A DNA stretch of 18,768 bases, taken from contig DAZU01000106.1 of NCBI GenBank assembly GCA_002507425.1, positions 1 through 18,768 of the forward strand. Reading direction: 5' to 3'. Of the stretch, positions 1 to 7,657 are shown in pieces (the first letter of the stretch is position 1; each line of letters opens with the position of its first letter). The translations under genes were made by a program, and so were the position numbers. A model generated the notes under the pieces. It was not told the DNA's origin. It ran no database searches and was given only the letters and a program-made list of their open reading frames with translations. Source of the DNA: Euryarchaeota archaeon UBA53 (GTDB taxonomy: Archaea > Thermoplasmatota > Poseidoniia > Poseidoniales > Poseidoniaceae).

Positions 1-542
1 CTTATGCTATCACAAAATCTGTTAACGAGATGTATGCTTCTGTTTTTTCAAATATCCATTCTTTTCCAGTAATCGGATTGAGGTATTTCAATGTCTTCGG
101 AAGAAGACAAGACCCTGAAGGCGTATATGCTGCTGTAATCCCTAAATTCGTGGAGACTCTAATCAATCATAAACCACCAACAATCCATGGAGACGGAGAA
201 CAGAGTAGAGATTTTACCTACATTGAAAATGTAATTCAAATTAATATTCTAGCCTTGTTATCTAAAAACAAAGAATCCTATGGAGAGTGCTTCAATGTGG
301 CTTGTGGAACAAGAATGACAATCAATGAGTTATTTTATCAGATAAGAGATTTGCTCGCAAATTTCGATTCAGATATTTCCAACATTGAACCCACATATAC
401 TTCTGAAAGGGCTGGTGACATCAAGCATTCAATTGCTGACATCTCTAAAGGGAAGAAATTGCTAAACTATGCGCCTGAATTTGATTGTAAAGTTGGCCTA
501 AACGAAGCAATTGAATGGTATTGGAATAACATTTCGAGCTGA
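1..542 (+). CDS. UDP-N-acetylhexosamine 4-epimerase-like protein, extended SDR (5' end outside window)
   Basis: This is the C-terminal part of an NAD-dependent extended short-chain dehydrogenase/reductase. The reading frame is open from base 3, and its first codons read YAITK, which is the catalytic Tyr-x3-Lys pair of the family, so the Rossmann NAD-binding half lies upstream of the window. After it come the RYFNVFG and RQDP motifs, YAAVIPKF, and the HGDGEQSRDFTYIEN block (roughly bases 84-230). This is the arrangement of the WbpP/TviC/Gne group, which interconverts UDP-GlcNAc and UDP-GalNAc or the matching uronic acids in the cytoplasm for surface polysaccharides. The next gene starts 4 bases after the stop, so the two are probably co-transcribed. 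The exact sugar-nucleotide substrate cannot be read from this fragment; a UDP-glucose 4-epimerase is the main alternative. Confidence 0.88.
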   Translation, partial: YAITKSVNEMYASVFSNIHSFPVIGLRYFNVFGRRQDPEGVYAAVIPKFVETLINHKPPTIHGDGEQSRDFTYIENVIQINILALLSKNKESYGECFNVACGTRMTINELFYQIRDLLANFDSDISNIEPTYTSERAGDIKHSIADISKGKKLLNYAPEFDCKVGLNEAIEWYWNNISS

Positions 543-546
543 TCAA

Positions 547-1851
547 ATGAAAGTCGGGATGATTTCAGAACCTGGTAAATTAGTCCTTTATTTAGAGTTA
601 GAAGAAGATGATCGTCCCGCTCCTACTGATAAATATCAAATCGGAAAGCGAATTATCACCACGATTTTCCCAGAGGATTTCGATCCCGAAGATATTCATC
701 CAGACTTATTGGGTCTTAGTTGTATACTAATTTGCGAACCGTTTATCGGAACTCGGATAACCTTGCCAAAACCCGTGAGCAAACATTTCTATGAAGGGCA
801 TAAAAAAGTTACATCAAGATATACTATAGCAAATGTAGATGAGAAACTAAAACCAAGGAAAATAGATTCAGATTATGTTCCTGGTCTTGCGTTCAGCGGA
901 GGTGTTGATTCTACTGCTGCTTTATCAGTTATGCCACACAATACCGTTCCTGTGTTCCTAGATAGGCCATTAAACGGGCGTTCGATGTATAATAAAGATG
1001 CTGCCTATAATTCTTGTAATGAGGTTTCACGTCTAGGGTATAACATGAATATAATTCAGTGCGATCTTGAATACGCAAGAAAACCTGTTGGATTCCCAGT
1101 CGATGTCGCAAACTCAGTACCAGCTATACTTATGGCTGATTATCTTCGCCTAGATAGTATCGCATTTGGAACAATTATGGAATCAAGTTATGGCTTGGGT
1201 CACAAAAATTACAGAGATTATCCTAATGGAAATCACTACACTCACTTAGGTGGAATGTTCGAATCGGCAGGTATTCCTTTCAACTTACCCGTTGCAGGAA
1301 TAAGTGAAATTGGTACATCAATCATTGTCGAAAAGTCTCCAATAGGATTTATAGCACAATCTTGTATGCGCGGTATTTGGAAATCTCCTTGTCAAAATTG
1401 CTGGAAATGCTTTAGAAAATTAATTTTAGATGCAGCGATAGAAGATGAGAACATGGATAATGATACTATAACTAGACTATTCAACAATAAAGAAGCAATG
1501 AGATTCGTTAGTGGTATTCCAATCAAACATGAAAATGTCTTGACATGGGCGACCAATAAACTGAAAATTGATAACGAATTATTTTCACTACTCAAGAAAA
1601 GGGTTCGAGGAGATACTCACTCATTTCCTTGGATGAACAAATGGTTTCCTGATTCTGAAATCGTTTTACATGAGAAGTATGGAGATGAAATCAAGCATAA
1701 CATTGCTAGATACCTTGAAACAATGACAGAGGAAGAGTGCGAATACTTGAGAGAATGGTCCATGGAAGATATGATTAATTCAGAGCAAACTGCTCTTGAC
1801 AGAGACAATCTAGTTTCAAACATGAAAGACCATATCAAATCTCATCAATAA
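547..1851 (+). CDS. PP-loop ATPase with QueC-like zinc motif (DUF6395-like), unknown substrate
   Basis: A 434-residue protein with a PP-loop ATP pyrophosphatase signature, FSGGVDSTAAL (SGGVDST at residues 117-123), which binds ATP to adenylate a carbonyl or carboxyl group. Further on, C273, C282, C285 and C288 form C-x8-C-x2-C-x2-C, the same spacing as the zinc site of 7-cyano-7-deazaguanine synthase (QueC). The first 110 residues and the last ~140 residues do not look like QueC. From memory it resembles the uncharacterised Pfam family DUF6395; this was not checked. The start at 547 is preferred over an in-frame ATG at 511, because the earlier start would overlap the epimerase gene by 32 bases. 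It follows the epimerase by 4 bases, which places it in a glycan operon. An amidotransferase acting on a sugar carboxylate is possible but unproven. Its 3' end overlaps the convergent glycosyltransferase by 17 bases. Confidence 0.85.
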   Translation: MKVGMISEPGKLVLYLELEEDDRPAPTDKYQIGKRIITTIFPEDFDPEDIHPDLLGLSCILICEPFIGTRITLPKPVSKHFYEGHKKVTSRYTIANVDEKLKPRKIDSDYVPGLAFSGGVDSTAALSVMPHNTVPVFLDRPLNGRSMYNKDAAYNSCNEVSRLGYNMNIIQCDLEYARKPVGFPVDVANSVPAILMADYLRLDSIAFGTIMESSYGLGHKNYRDYPNGNHYTHLGGMFESAGIPFNLPVAGISEIGTSIIVEKSPIGFIAQSCMRGIWKSPCQNCWKCFRKLILDAAIEDENMDNDTITRLFNNKEAMRFVSGIPIKHENVLTWATNKLKIDNELFSLLKKRVRGDTHSFPWMNKWFPDSEIVLHEKYGDEIKHNIARYLETMTEEECEYLREWSMEDMINSEQTALDRDNLVSNMKDHIKSHQ

Positions 1852-3172
1852 TCCATTTTGCCATTTGATTTGCACCGTTAGGGCGATGTAGTTTTTCTGA
1901 TGCCTTAATCATTGAATCTCTAACAGACTCGTCTAAAATCCGTTCTATTACTGCTTGGACTCTTCGTTTTGACACTTCTCTAAGTACAATCATTGCACCT
2001 GCTTCTTCTGCAACCTCGACTCTTGCCAATTGATCATCCATACCTGTGTTCATGTTCGGGATTGAAATTGTAGGTACTGAAAATCTAATTGCTTCATGAT
2101 ATGAATTGTATCCCGCTGCCATAATTGTGAAATCAAAAGCATTGAAATCCATTGAATTAGGATAATCTGTGAGAACTCTAACTCTACCTCCGATAGAGGG
2201 TAGGCGGCTACCCAACATCGATTCTCCAAGGACGACATACACGTTTTCGTGCCTTTCTAATTCTGATAAGCAAATCGAAATATCTGATTCAATGTCATTA
2301 ATTTGTCCCGCTCCTAACTGCAGATAGCATACTATTGCATCGTGTGGAATACCTAACCTATTCCTCAAATCCTCCTTGGGCCTCAATTCAATTTCATCAA
2401 GATATAATATTGGATCGCATTTCACAACTGCGGATGTGAATTCCATATCATGTTCTTCTAATTCTAAACTATCTTTAGGAGTGATAATGTAATCAAAATG
2501 ATTAATACTATCGACTGGAATTTTCGTACTCCCTTTCTTGAATGTGCCTCTGCGTAGCCAAACCTTCTTTATTTCATCTCTGCCTTGAATTGAATTTAAC
2601 ATTCCTCTGTAAGGGAATGCGCCGTCGAATATGAACATGGATGGTTTGTGTACTGCAAATACATTAGCAATATTTTCTTCTACGATCTTGTTCCATGTTT
2701 TTGCTGGCATATCATTGAATTTTTTCCTTCCTGGAAGATGGTATGCAGGGATTCCTTCTCGCTTTAACAAATGTAAAGTGGGCATAGTAGTGAAGAAAAT
2801 AACTTCAATATCTTCATCTAATTTCTTAATTCTCCTAGCGATAGATAGCAATCTTGTGAAGTGCCCGAAACCTACACCATTGGTTGGAAACATTATCACC
2901 GATTTACGGTTTTTATCTGCATCAAATCTCGGTTGCTCAAATTCTGGTATCGCTTTCTTTCCCAGTCGTTCTAACCCAATAGAGAATATTAACCATGGCA
3001 AAGAGAACGGTAGTAAAATCAACCGCCATGGTCTTTCAACAGCAGTAATAATGTGTACTCCAACTCTGAACGAGGCTGATTTTCTAATTCTGACCAACTC
3101 TCTACGGAATTTATCTTCCGCTGATCCTGCATCGTCTAATCTGCCGAAGCCGATGCTAGAATCATCTCCCAT
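1835..3172 (-). CDS. GT-B glycosyltransferase, MurG/GT28-like
   Basis: A 445-residue GT-B fold glycosyltransferase. The N-terminal Rossmann half carries GVGFGHFTR (residues 99-107), equivalent to the glycine-rich acceptor-side loop of MurG-type enzymes. The C-terminal half carries AAGYNSYHEA (352-361), then PTISIPN and DDQ (379-381), the nucleotide-sugar donor site of family 28. About 90 residues precede the core, including a hydrophobic stretch WRLILLPFSLPWLIF (49-63) that may attach the protein to the inner face of the membrane, where a lipid-linked acceptor would be. It lies 49 bases downstream of grxD on the same strand, and its end overlaps the PP-loop gene tail-to-tail by 17 bases. Role inferred from context: one transfer step in a surface glycan. 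The donor sugar is unknown. No clear ribosome binding site precedes the ATG at 3172. Confidence 0.85.
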   Translation of the reverse strand: MGDDSSIGFGRLDDAGSAEDKFRRELVRIRKSASFRVGVHIITAVERPWRLILLPFSLPWLIFSIGLERLGKKAIPEFEQPRFDADKNRKSVIMFPTNGVGFGHFTRLLSIARRIKKLDEDIEVIFFTTMPTLHLLKREGIPAYHLPGRKKFNDMPAKTWNKIVEENIANVFAVHKPSMFIFDGAFPYRGMLNSIQGRDEIKKVWLRRGTFKKGSTKIPVDSINHFDYIITPKDSLELEEHDMEFTSAVVKCDPILYLDEIELRPKEDLRNRLGIPHDAIVCYLQLGAGQINDIESDISICLSELERHENVYVVLGESMLGSRLPSIGGRVRVLTDYPNSMDFNAFDFTIMAAGYNSYHEAIRFSVPTISIPNMNTGMDDQLARVEVAEEAGAMIVLREVSKRRVQAVIERILDESVRDSMIKASEKLHRPNGANQMAKWIIDEI

Positions 3173-3221
3173 AGTCTACTGTGTAGATGGATACTTGATG
3201 AGCATTGCCTTAGTGATGGTC

Positions 3222-3542
3222 TCAAGATTGGCGACCAGAATCAAACATTTCGCGCAGGCTACCGTCATTTAGCATCTCAAGCGCAATATCTGAGCCTCCT
3301 ATTAACTCGCCATGGACGAAAATTTGCGGCATTGTTGGAAAATCAGACCATGCACAAACCGATGGTATTGCCCTAGGGTCAGAAAGAATATTGACGGAAG
3401 CAAAAGGTTCACCGAAGCTTTGCATAACTTGGGATGCTCTGTTAGAAAAGCCACATTGGGCGGCTCCAGGTTCTCCTTTCATGAATAATACAAGTGCGTG
3501 TTCATCTACAATTGCTTGAAGTTCTTCAGGTGTCCAGTTCAT
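3222..3542 (-). CDS. grxD: monothiol glutaredoxin (Grx4/GrxD type)
   Basis: A 106-residue CGFS-type monothiol glutaredoxin. Visible signatures are LFMKG (residues 19-23, with Lys22 for glutathione contact), the active site C30-G-F-S, WSDFPTMPQ (65-73) with the cis-proline, and GGSD (82-85). Proteins of this type bind a [2Fe-2S] cluster between two monomers using glutathione or another thiol, and pass clusters on with BolA partners; they are not efficient disulfide reductases. The start ATG overlaps the stop of bolA as ATGA, and a strong ribosome binding site AAGGAG (minus strand, bases 3551-3556) sits 8 bases before it, so the two proteins are probably made together. Length and motifs are full family length. 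An additional Cys63 is present; its role is unknown. Confidence 0.95.
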   Translation of the reverse strand: MNWTPEELQAIVDEHALVLFMKGEPGAAQCGFSNRASQVMQSFGEPFASVNILSDPRAIPSVCAWSDFPTMPQIFVHGELIGGSDIALEMLNDGSLREMFDSGRQS

Positions 3543-3934
3543 TTTTCTCTCTCCTTATTTTGGTGTCTTTGTATCTTCTTTATGTGAATTCCTGTTCCAC
3601 CAGCGTGTGGATGGAAGACTGTATCTCCTGCTGTTTCTGCCTGTGCGGGAGTCATACACTTCAAATCAATTGCATGAATTGGGTTAGGGATGTATGATTT
3701 AAAGTGGTTTAAAATCAATTTTTGCCTTTGCAGTGGACGCATTTTTGCAAATGACTCTGCAATAACTCTAATATGAAAATGATCCTTTGTTCCGTTTAGG
3801 TCTATGGCCTCAACATGGCAATCTGGAACAATCGATCGGATTTCATCCTCTAACCAATCACACTCTACCATAACATAACCCGAAAGGTACTGGGTTTTCA
3901 ACCATTGTCTGTTACGAACGCTCTCGTTAGCCAT
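3539..3934 (-). CDS. bolA: BolA family protein with His-containing C-terminal tail
   Basis: A BolA-fold protein, partner of monothiol glutaredoxins in Fe-S cluster handling. The core runs from the helix WLEDEIRSIVPD through DHFHIRVIAESFAKM, RPLQRQKLI, to the conserved IHAIDLK, whose His (position 87 of the 131-residue form) is the known cluster ligand in BolA-Grx pairs. Three in-frame ATGs are possible: 3979 (146 aa), 3934 (131 aa) and 3871 (110 aa). Base 3934 is chosen because a TATA-like TATTATCT lies 24 bases before it, the spacing of an archaeal leaderless start; 3871 would fit the usual BolA N-terminus best. After the BolA fold comes a tail of about 30 residues containing FHPHAGGTGIHIKKIQRH, which is not part of the usual domain. 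The gene overlaps grxD by the ATGA junction. Confidence 0.9.
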   Translation of the reverse strand: MANESVRNRQWLKTQYLSGYVMVECDWLEDEIRSIVPDCHVEAIDLNGTKDHFHIRVIAESFAKMRPLQRQKLILNHFKSYIPNPIHAIDLKCMTPAQAETAGDTVFHPHAGGTGIHIKKIQRHQNKEREK

Positions 3935-3958
3935 AAGATAAGTATTCAAACTCAAACG

Positions 3959-3966
3959 AGATAATA
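3959..3966 (-). promoter_or_regulatory. candidate TATA box for bolA-grxD
   Basis: The minus strand reads TATTATCT here, with 24 bases between it and the ATG at 3934. This is the distance expected for an archaeal TATA box when the transcript begins at or near the start codon. The neighbouring dyad formed by TCTCGTT (3922-3928) and AACGAGA (3955-3961) partly overlaps it. Support is positional only. Confidence 0.4.
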
Positions 3967-4044
3967 CACAATCTCTCAAGCAAACAACCTATGAACAGAT
4001 GGCTGGACGGATAACAGTGTCAGACTGACTCCGGTGCTCTCCAA

Positions 4045-5286
4045 ATGGGAAATTACACTCTAAAATGTATCAAAACGAACGAAAGATTCGACGACGATTA
4101 CACTCTACATTATACAGATGGGTCATTGATTCAAGCAGAGTATAACAAGGCATTCCAACCAACCGAAGAGTTAGGAATTTGGAGATATTTTGACTGGATG
4201 CCAACTAAAAAAACTAGTTCACAAATAGCTGGCACGGTAACCTACAAAGCTGAAAAATTAGGTAAATTGATTGGACTGTCAAACCTTTGGATTGGATTTC
4301 ACGGATACTGGCCTGAAAAAAATGCGATATGTCCAACTGGATCTTTCAAAGATATGGAAGCTGTCCCTACAATTCAAAGAATGAAAGACCACTCATGCAA
4401 AGGAATGATCTGTGCATCTGCAGGTAATACCGCAAGAGCGTTTACTCATTATTGTTCATTGGACAATTTTCCTTTGATTGTAATCGTTTGTGAAAAACAT
4501 GCTCACAGAATCTGGATTGACAATACTATCAATACAGATTGTGTCAAAGTTGTTGTTGTGAAAGACGGAACATATCAAGATGCTAAGGACGTTGCTAAAG
4601 AACTGAGTAAGGGATTACCCGGTTGGCAACTCGAAGGCGGAGCCCACAATATAGCTAGAAGGGATGGAATTGGTTCGCTCATTCTCAACTCCTACGAGGC
4701 AATAGGAAAATTACCAGACCATTACTTCCAAGCCGTGGGCGGAGGACCCGGCCCAATTGGAGTGTATGAAATGATGAAAAGATTGGTCGATTCGGGGCAT
4801 TACAGTGATAAGGTGGCGAAACTCCATCTTTCCCAGAACCCCGAACATTGTCCAATACACAATGCATGGCAGAGAAAATCTAGACAATTGTCAGAGGTTG
4901 ACTTCCCAATTGATAACCCTGAGGTTTATTCAGACTACCTCCTAAGCGAAACCCCTGCATATTCTGTAACTGGTGGCGTTTATGATGTATTACGGGCTAC
5001 TGGAGGAGAAACCTACGTCGTAGAGGAAAACAAGGCTATTGCTGCAGGTATCATATTCGAAGAGACTGAAAAAATTGATGTCCTTTCGCCAGCCAAGGTG
5101 GCATTGGCTTCGATTATTGACGCTAAGGAAAATGGAAAGATTGATTGTGACGATTGTATATTATTGAATGTTAGTGGCGGCGGCGTGCAACGATTAAAGC
5201 AGGAAAAAGAAACCAAAATCCTAAATCCTTGGATAATTGACGGGAAAGATAAATTGGTTAGCAGAATATTGCAGAAGCTAGGCTGA
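4045..5286 (+). CDS. cysteate synthase-family PLP enzyme (threonine synthase-like fold)
   Basis: A 413-residue fold-type II PLP enzyme. The PLP lysine is K102 in CPTGSFKDMEA, the substrate loop is SAGNTARAF (125-133), and the PLP-phosphate loop is GGGPGPIG (232-239). Blocks such as GIWRYFDWMP near residue 44, HRIWI, EGGAHNIARRDG, LPDHYFQAVG, YSVTGGVYD and the C-terminal ILLNVSGGG follow the cysteate synthase family (TIGR03844, recalled, not searched) more closely than threonine synthase. Cysteate synthase makes L-cysteate from O-phosphoserine and sulfite, a step in coenzyme M synthesis in Methanomicrobia. The phosphate loop differs from the GSGTGG I recall for methanogen enzymes, and the N-terminal zinc-type cysteines are mostly missing (only C8 seen), so the substrate may differ. 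A flippase gene follows 48 bases later on the same strand. A weak GGTG ribosome site may precede the ATG. Confidence 0.82.
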   Translation: MGNYTLKCIKTNERFDDDYTLHYTDGSLIQAEYNKAFQPTEELGIWRYFDWMPTKKTSSQIAGTVTYKAEKLGKLIGLSNLWIGFHGYWPEKNAICPTGSFKDMEAVPTIQRMKDHSCKGMICASAGNTARAFTHYCSLDNFPLIVIVCEKHAHRIWIDNTINTDCVKVVVVKDGTYQDAKDVAKELSKGLPGWQLEGGAHNIARRDGIGSLILNSYEAIGKLPDHYFQAVGGGPGPIGVYEMMKRLVDSGHYSDKVAKLHLSQNPEHCPIHNAWQRKSRQLSEVDFPIDNPEVYSDYLLSETPAYSVTGGVYDVLRATGGETYVVEENKAIAAGIIFEETEKIDVLSPAKVALASIIDAKENGKIDCDDCILLNVSGGGVQRLKQEKETKILNPWIIDGKDKLVSRILQKLG

Positions 5287-5334
5287 ATTTTTGCATACGG
5301 TTGCGCTTAGAACCTAGCACGCTTTGGGACATTT

Positions 5335-6714
5335 ATGCGGAGGCCAAAACTAGCGCGAGATACAGCGTGGCTAGCAACCTCTGATGGCCTAGCTATCATT
5401 ACCGGGCTGATTGGCCAGATTATACTTGCCAAAGCTCTACTACAATCAGAATATGGTCTCTTAGTTGTAATACTGGATGCGTTTGCAACAATGTATATTC
5501 TGATCGATGCTGGACTTCCAACAATACTTGCAAGAGATATACCTCGTCATCCAGGTGCGAGTCGATTAGCTGTTCAAAGGGTGCTAAGATTACAGTTCTA
5601 CATTTCTATTCCGTTTTTATTGTTGAGTGGTTTTATTGCAACAAGCATATGGAAGGATGTCGAGTTTGAGTTGCTAATAATTTGTGCAAGTATAGCGTTT
5701 GGGCAAATAATGTCATATCCGCACAAAGCCATGTTAAGGGCGCTAGGAGAGGCGAGAATTGAGTCTGGCCTCAAGTTGTTAGAGAGATTACTTACTACTG
5801 GTTTTTACTGGATTTTCTTATCAAATGGCTATGATTCACCAACTATTTTTGCATGTGGTTTTTCAATTGGCGTTTTCATTTCCCTAATTGCAACTTTATG
5901 TCTTGGAGAATGGTTTTCACGAAATGATAATCCAGACCTTCCATTAGATTGGAAGTCGAATAAAAGCCTAGTTATGGCGGCACTTCCATTCGCTATAACC
6001 TTAGGAGTTCTTCCTTATGTAACGAAGCTTCAAAAATTCCTTCTCGCATGGCTCTCAAATTATGACGATGTTGGATTGTATCACGTTGCACAATTGGCAT
6101 GGATTGCTGGGTTAATGTTGCCACAGGCAATGCGTGCTGCTCTCCTACCATATTTAGGAGAGGTCAGGAATGACGAAAAACAGTTTGCGAATAGAATGTC
6201 GCTAGCACACCACTGGACTGTTGTTATTTTGCCTATTGGGCTAATTGCTGGCCATTCAATTGTTTATTTCGCTGTGCCCACATTTTTCAATAATGATTAT
6301 TCAGATGCCGTACAAATATTTGACATTCTACTTGCTGGTTGGGCGATGACATTACTATCAATTCCTTGGTATGTTGCATTGCAAGCCGGAAATAATCCTT
6401 GGCGATTTACGGGCTTAATATCCCTGATAGTCATTTTTTCTAGTATCGCAGGATGGTTATTAATTCCACAATATGGAGTTATGGGCGCTGCATGGGCCAG
6501 CGTAATAGGCTGTTCAGTCATGTTGTCGGTATCCAAACTGCTATGTGGTGATGATGAACTTCTCACCGACGGGTTAGCGATTTTGTCTGTGATTACCTGT
6601 TATTTCATATCCATTGAAAGCTGGTTGGCATTAGTTGGGGTGATTATAGCGATTCCAGCAAAGAACTCCATCGACTTTTTACTTCATCAGTATGGCAATT
6701 CTGAGGAAGAGTAA
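5335..6714 (+). CDS. lipid-linked oligosaccharide flippase (Wzx/Polysacc_synt family)
   Basis: A 459-residue polytopic membrane protein with about a dozen hydrophobic segments spread over its whole length and a short acidic C-terminus. The N-terminus, with RDTAWLATSDGLAIITGLIGQI followed (after a short gap) by AKALLQSEYGLL, is typical of oligosaccharide flippases of the MOP superfamily (Wzx, MATE/MurJ relatives), which move lipid-linked glycans from the inner to the outer face of the cytoplasmic membrane. Two charged connector stretches are seen near residues 195-210 and 285-300. It sits 48 bases after the cysteate synthase-like gene and among glycosyltransferases, which supports export of a locally built glycan. 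Its last 71 bases overlap the convergent glycosyltransferase gene. No convincing ribosome binding site precedes the ATG at 5335, so leaderless or coupled translation is possible. Confidence 0.85.
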   Translation: MRRPKLARDTAWLATSDGLAIITGLIGQIILAKALLQSEYGLLVVILDAFATMYILIDAGLPTILARDIPRHPGASRLAVQRVLRLQFYISIPFLLLSGFIATSIWKDVEFELLIICASIAFGQIMSYPHKAMLRALGEARIESGLKLLERLLTTGFYWIFLSNGYDSPTIFACGFSIGVFISLIATLCLGEWFSRNDNPDLPLDWKSNKSLVMAALPFAITLGVLPYVTKLQKFLLAWLSNYDDVGLYHVAQLAWIAGLMLPQAMRAALLPYLGEVRNDEKQFANRMSLAHHWTVVILPIGLIAGHSIVYFAVPTFFNNDYSDAVQIFDILLAGWAMTLLSIPWYVALQAGNNPWRFTGLISLIVIFSSIAGWLLIPQYGVMGAAWASVIGCSVMLSVSKLLCGDDELLTDGLAILSVITCYFISIESWLALVGVIIAIPAKNSIDFLLHQYGNSEEE

Positions 6715-7651
6715 CATTTTGTCCATTTTCCAACACATCTTCGATTGCGTCTGCTAACAAGTCGGAATCATATGGGTGAACGTCCATCCACTCGCTCATA
6801 TCTCCAACATCAACTGCAACCACCGGACAACCACAGGTGATGGCCTCTTTGGCGACTAAAGGCCCGGACTCTCGAGTCGAGGTTATCAAACAAACATCTG
6901 CTGCTAACATCCTATCCCAAACCATAGATCTAGGTTGCTTCTTCAATGAGGTGATTCCTACCTTCCAACCTCTAGTCTCTAATTCTTCACCAACTCGCAG
7001 CGCTAATAGGTGATTTTTTTCAGGTCTTCTTGGGTCGCCTGGGAACAAGATATCAATTTTGGATTTTCTAAATAGCCCCTTGAATCTTTTTAATGGCCTC
7101 TGCCATTCTTCGTCCACATTAACATGGCAAGGTATGGTGATTGAATCAAACCTACTTAGCGTATTTGAAACTACAACCAGATGATCTGCAGAACGAGCAA
7201 GATTTTCTACGCGATTTGCTCGATGGTCGTTTAAAGCAATATCAAAATCATGACCATGAACAACTGCCACCCATGGAATTCGGTTAGCCTTAGCAATCGC
7301 TCTTGCAGTATAGGCGGCAGGCCATATTGTATGGCATATCACGACCTCTGGGTCCCAATCCATTTTTATCCTTGAAGCACTAAATGCTGTTATTGCAGTA
7401 AATTCTGGGAATTCCCAGTGCCTTTTGATTTGGACATCAAAGCCCCCGTGTTCAAATTTCTTTGGAGCTTTTGCCACGCCCTCCATTGTAGATCTGCGAG
7501 CTTCGTTCATTCTCAACATTCTAGGTAATACGTTGAGAATCCTAACTTCATGCCCAAGCGATTCTAACAATTCAGCATGGTCGCAAACAAATGTCCCTCT
7601 TGCAACATTGTCAGGAATAGGAAATAAGCGCGAAACTAGTAGGATTCTCAT
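6644..7651 (-). CDS. GT-B glycosyltransferase, GT4-like
   Basis: A 335-residue retaining-type GT-B glycosyltransferase. It opens with MRILLVSRLFPI and RGTFVCDHA, the N-terminal pattern of the family, has HGHD (132-135) in the acceptor domain, FPGDPRRPEKN (203-213) at the start of the C-terminal donor domain, and an E-x7-E motif, E261 to E269 within TRESGPLVAKEA, which contacts the nucleotide sugar. It likely adds a sugar to a lipid-linked glycan on the cytoplasmic side of the membrane. At 335 residues it is slightly short for the family (about 350-400). It starts 6 bases after the stop of rpe with an AGTGA ribosome-site candidate, so the two form an operon. The 3' end overlaps the flippase gene by 71 bases in antisense. 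Donor and acceptor are unknown. Confidence 0.87.
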   Translation of the reverse strand: MRILLVSRLFPIPDNVARGTFVCDHAELLESLGHEVRILNVLPRMLRMNEARRSTMEGVAKAPKKFEHGGFDVQIKRHWEFPEFTAITAFSASRIKMDWDPEVVICHTIWPAAYTARAIAKANRIPWVAVVHGHDFDIALNDHRANRVENLARSADHLVVVSNTLSRFDSITIPCHVNVDEEWQRPLKRFKGLFRKSKIDILFPGDPRRPEKNHLLALRVGEELETRGWKVGITSLKKQPRSMVWDRMLAADVCLITSTRESGPLVAKEAITCGCPVVAVDVGDMSEWMDVHPYDSDLLADAIEDVLENGQNVTLPQNCHTDEVKSRWSSLLESL

Positions 7652-7657
7652 ATTGAA

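Noticed and set aside
511..546. Upstream ATG for the PP-loop gene
   Set aside because: It would overlap the epimerase gene by 32 bases and add residues encoded by that gene's shifted frame; the ATG at 547 gives a clean 4-base gap.
547..1851. Annotation as QueC itself
   Set aside because: The PP-loop and Cys spacing match, but the protein is about twice the usual QueC length, with extra regions on both sides, and no deazaguanine pathway genes are near.
2631..3272. 213-codon open frame on the plus strand
   Set aside because: It lies opposite the MurG-like glycosyltransferase gene, has no family motif, and its translation is low-complexity antisense of a well-supported gene.
3872..4044. Possible small gene or RNA between bolA and the cysteate synthase-like gene
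   Set aside because: No tRNA-like cloverleaf or convincing short reading frame was seen; the region is explained by divergent promoters and the uncertain bolA start.
4045..5286. Plain threonine synthase call
   Set aside because: The GSFKD motif is shared, but most other blocks (GIWRYFDWMP, LPDHYFQAVG, YSVTGGVYD) fit the cysteate synthase family better; kept only as an alternative.
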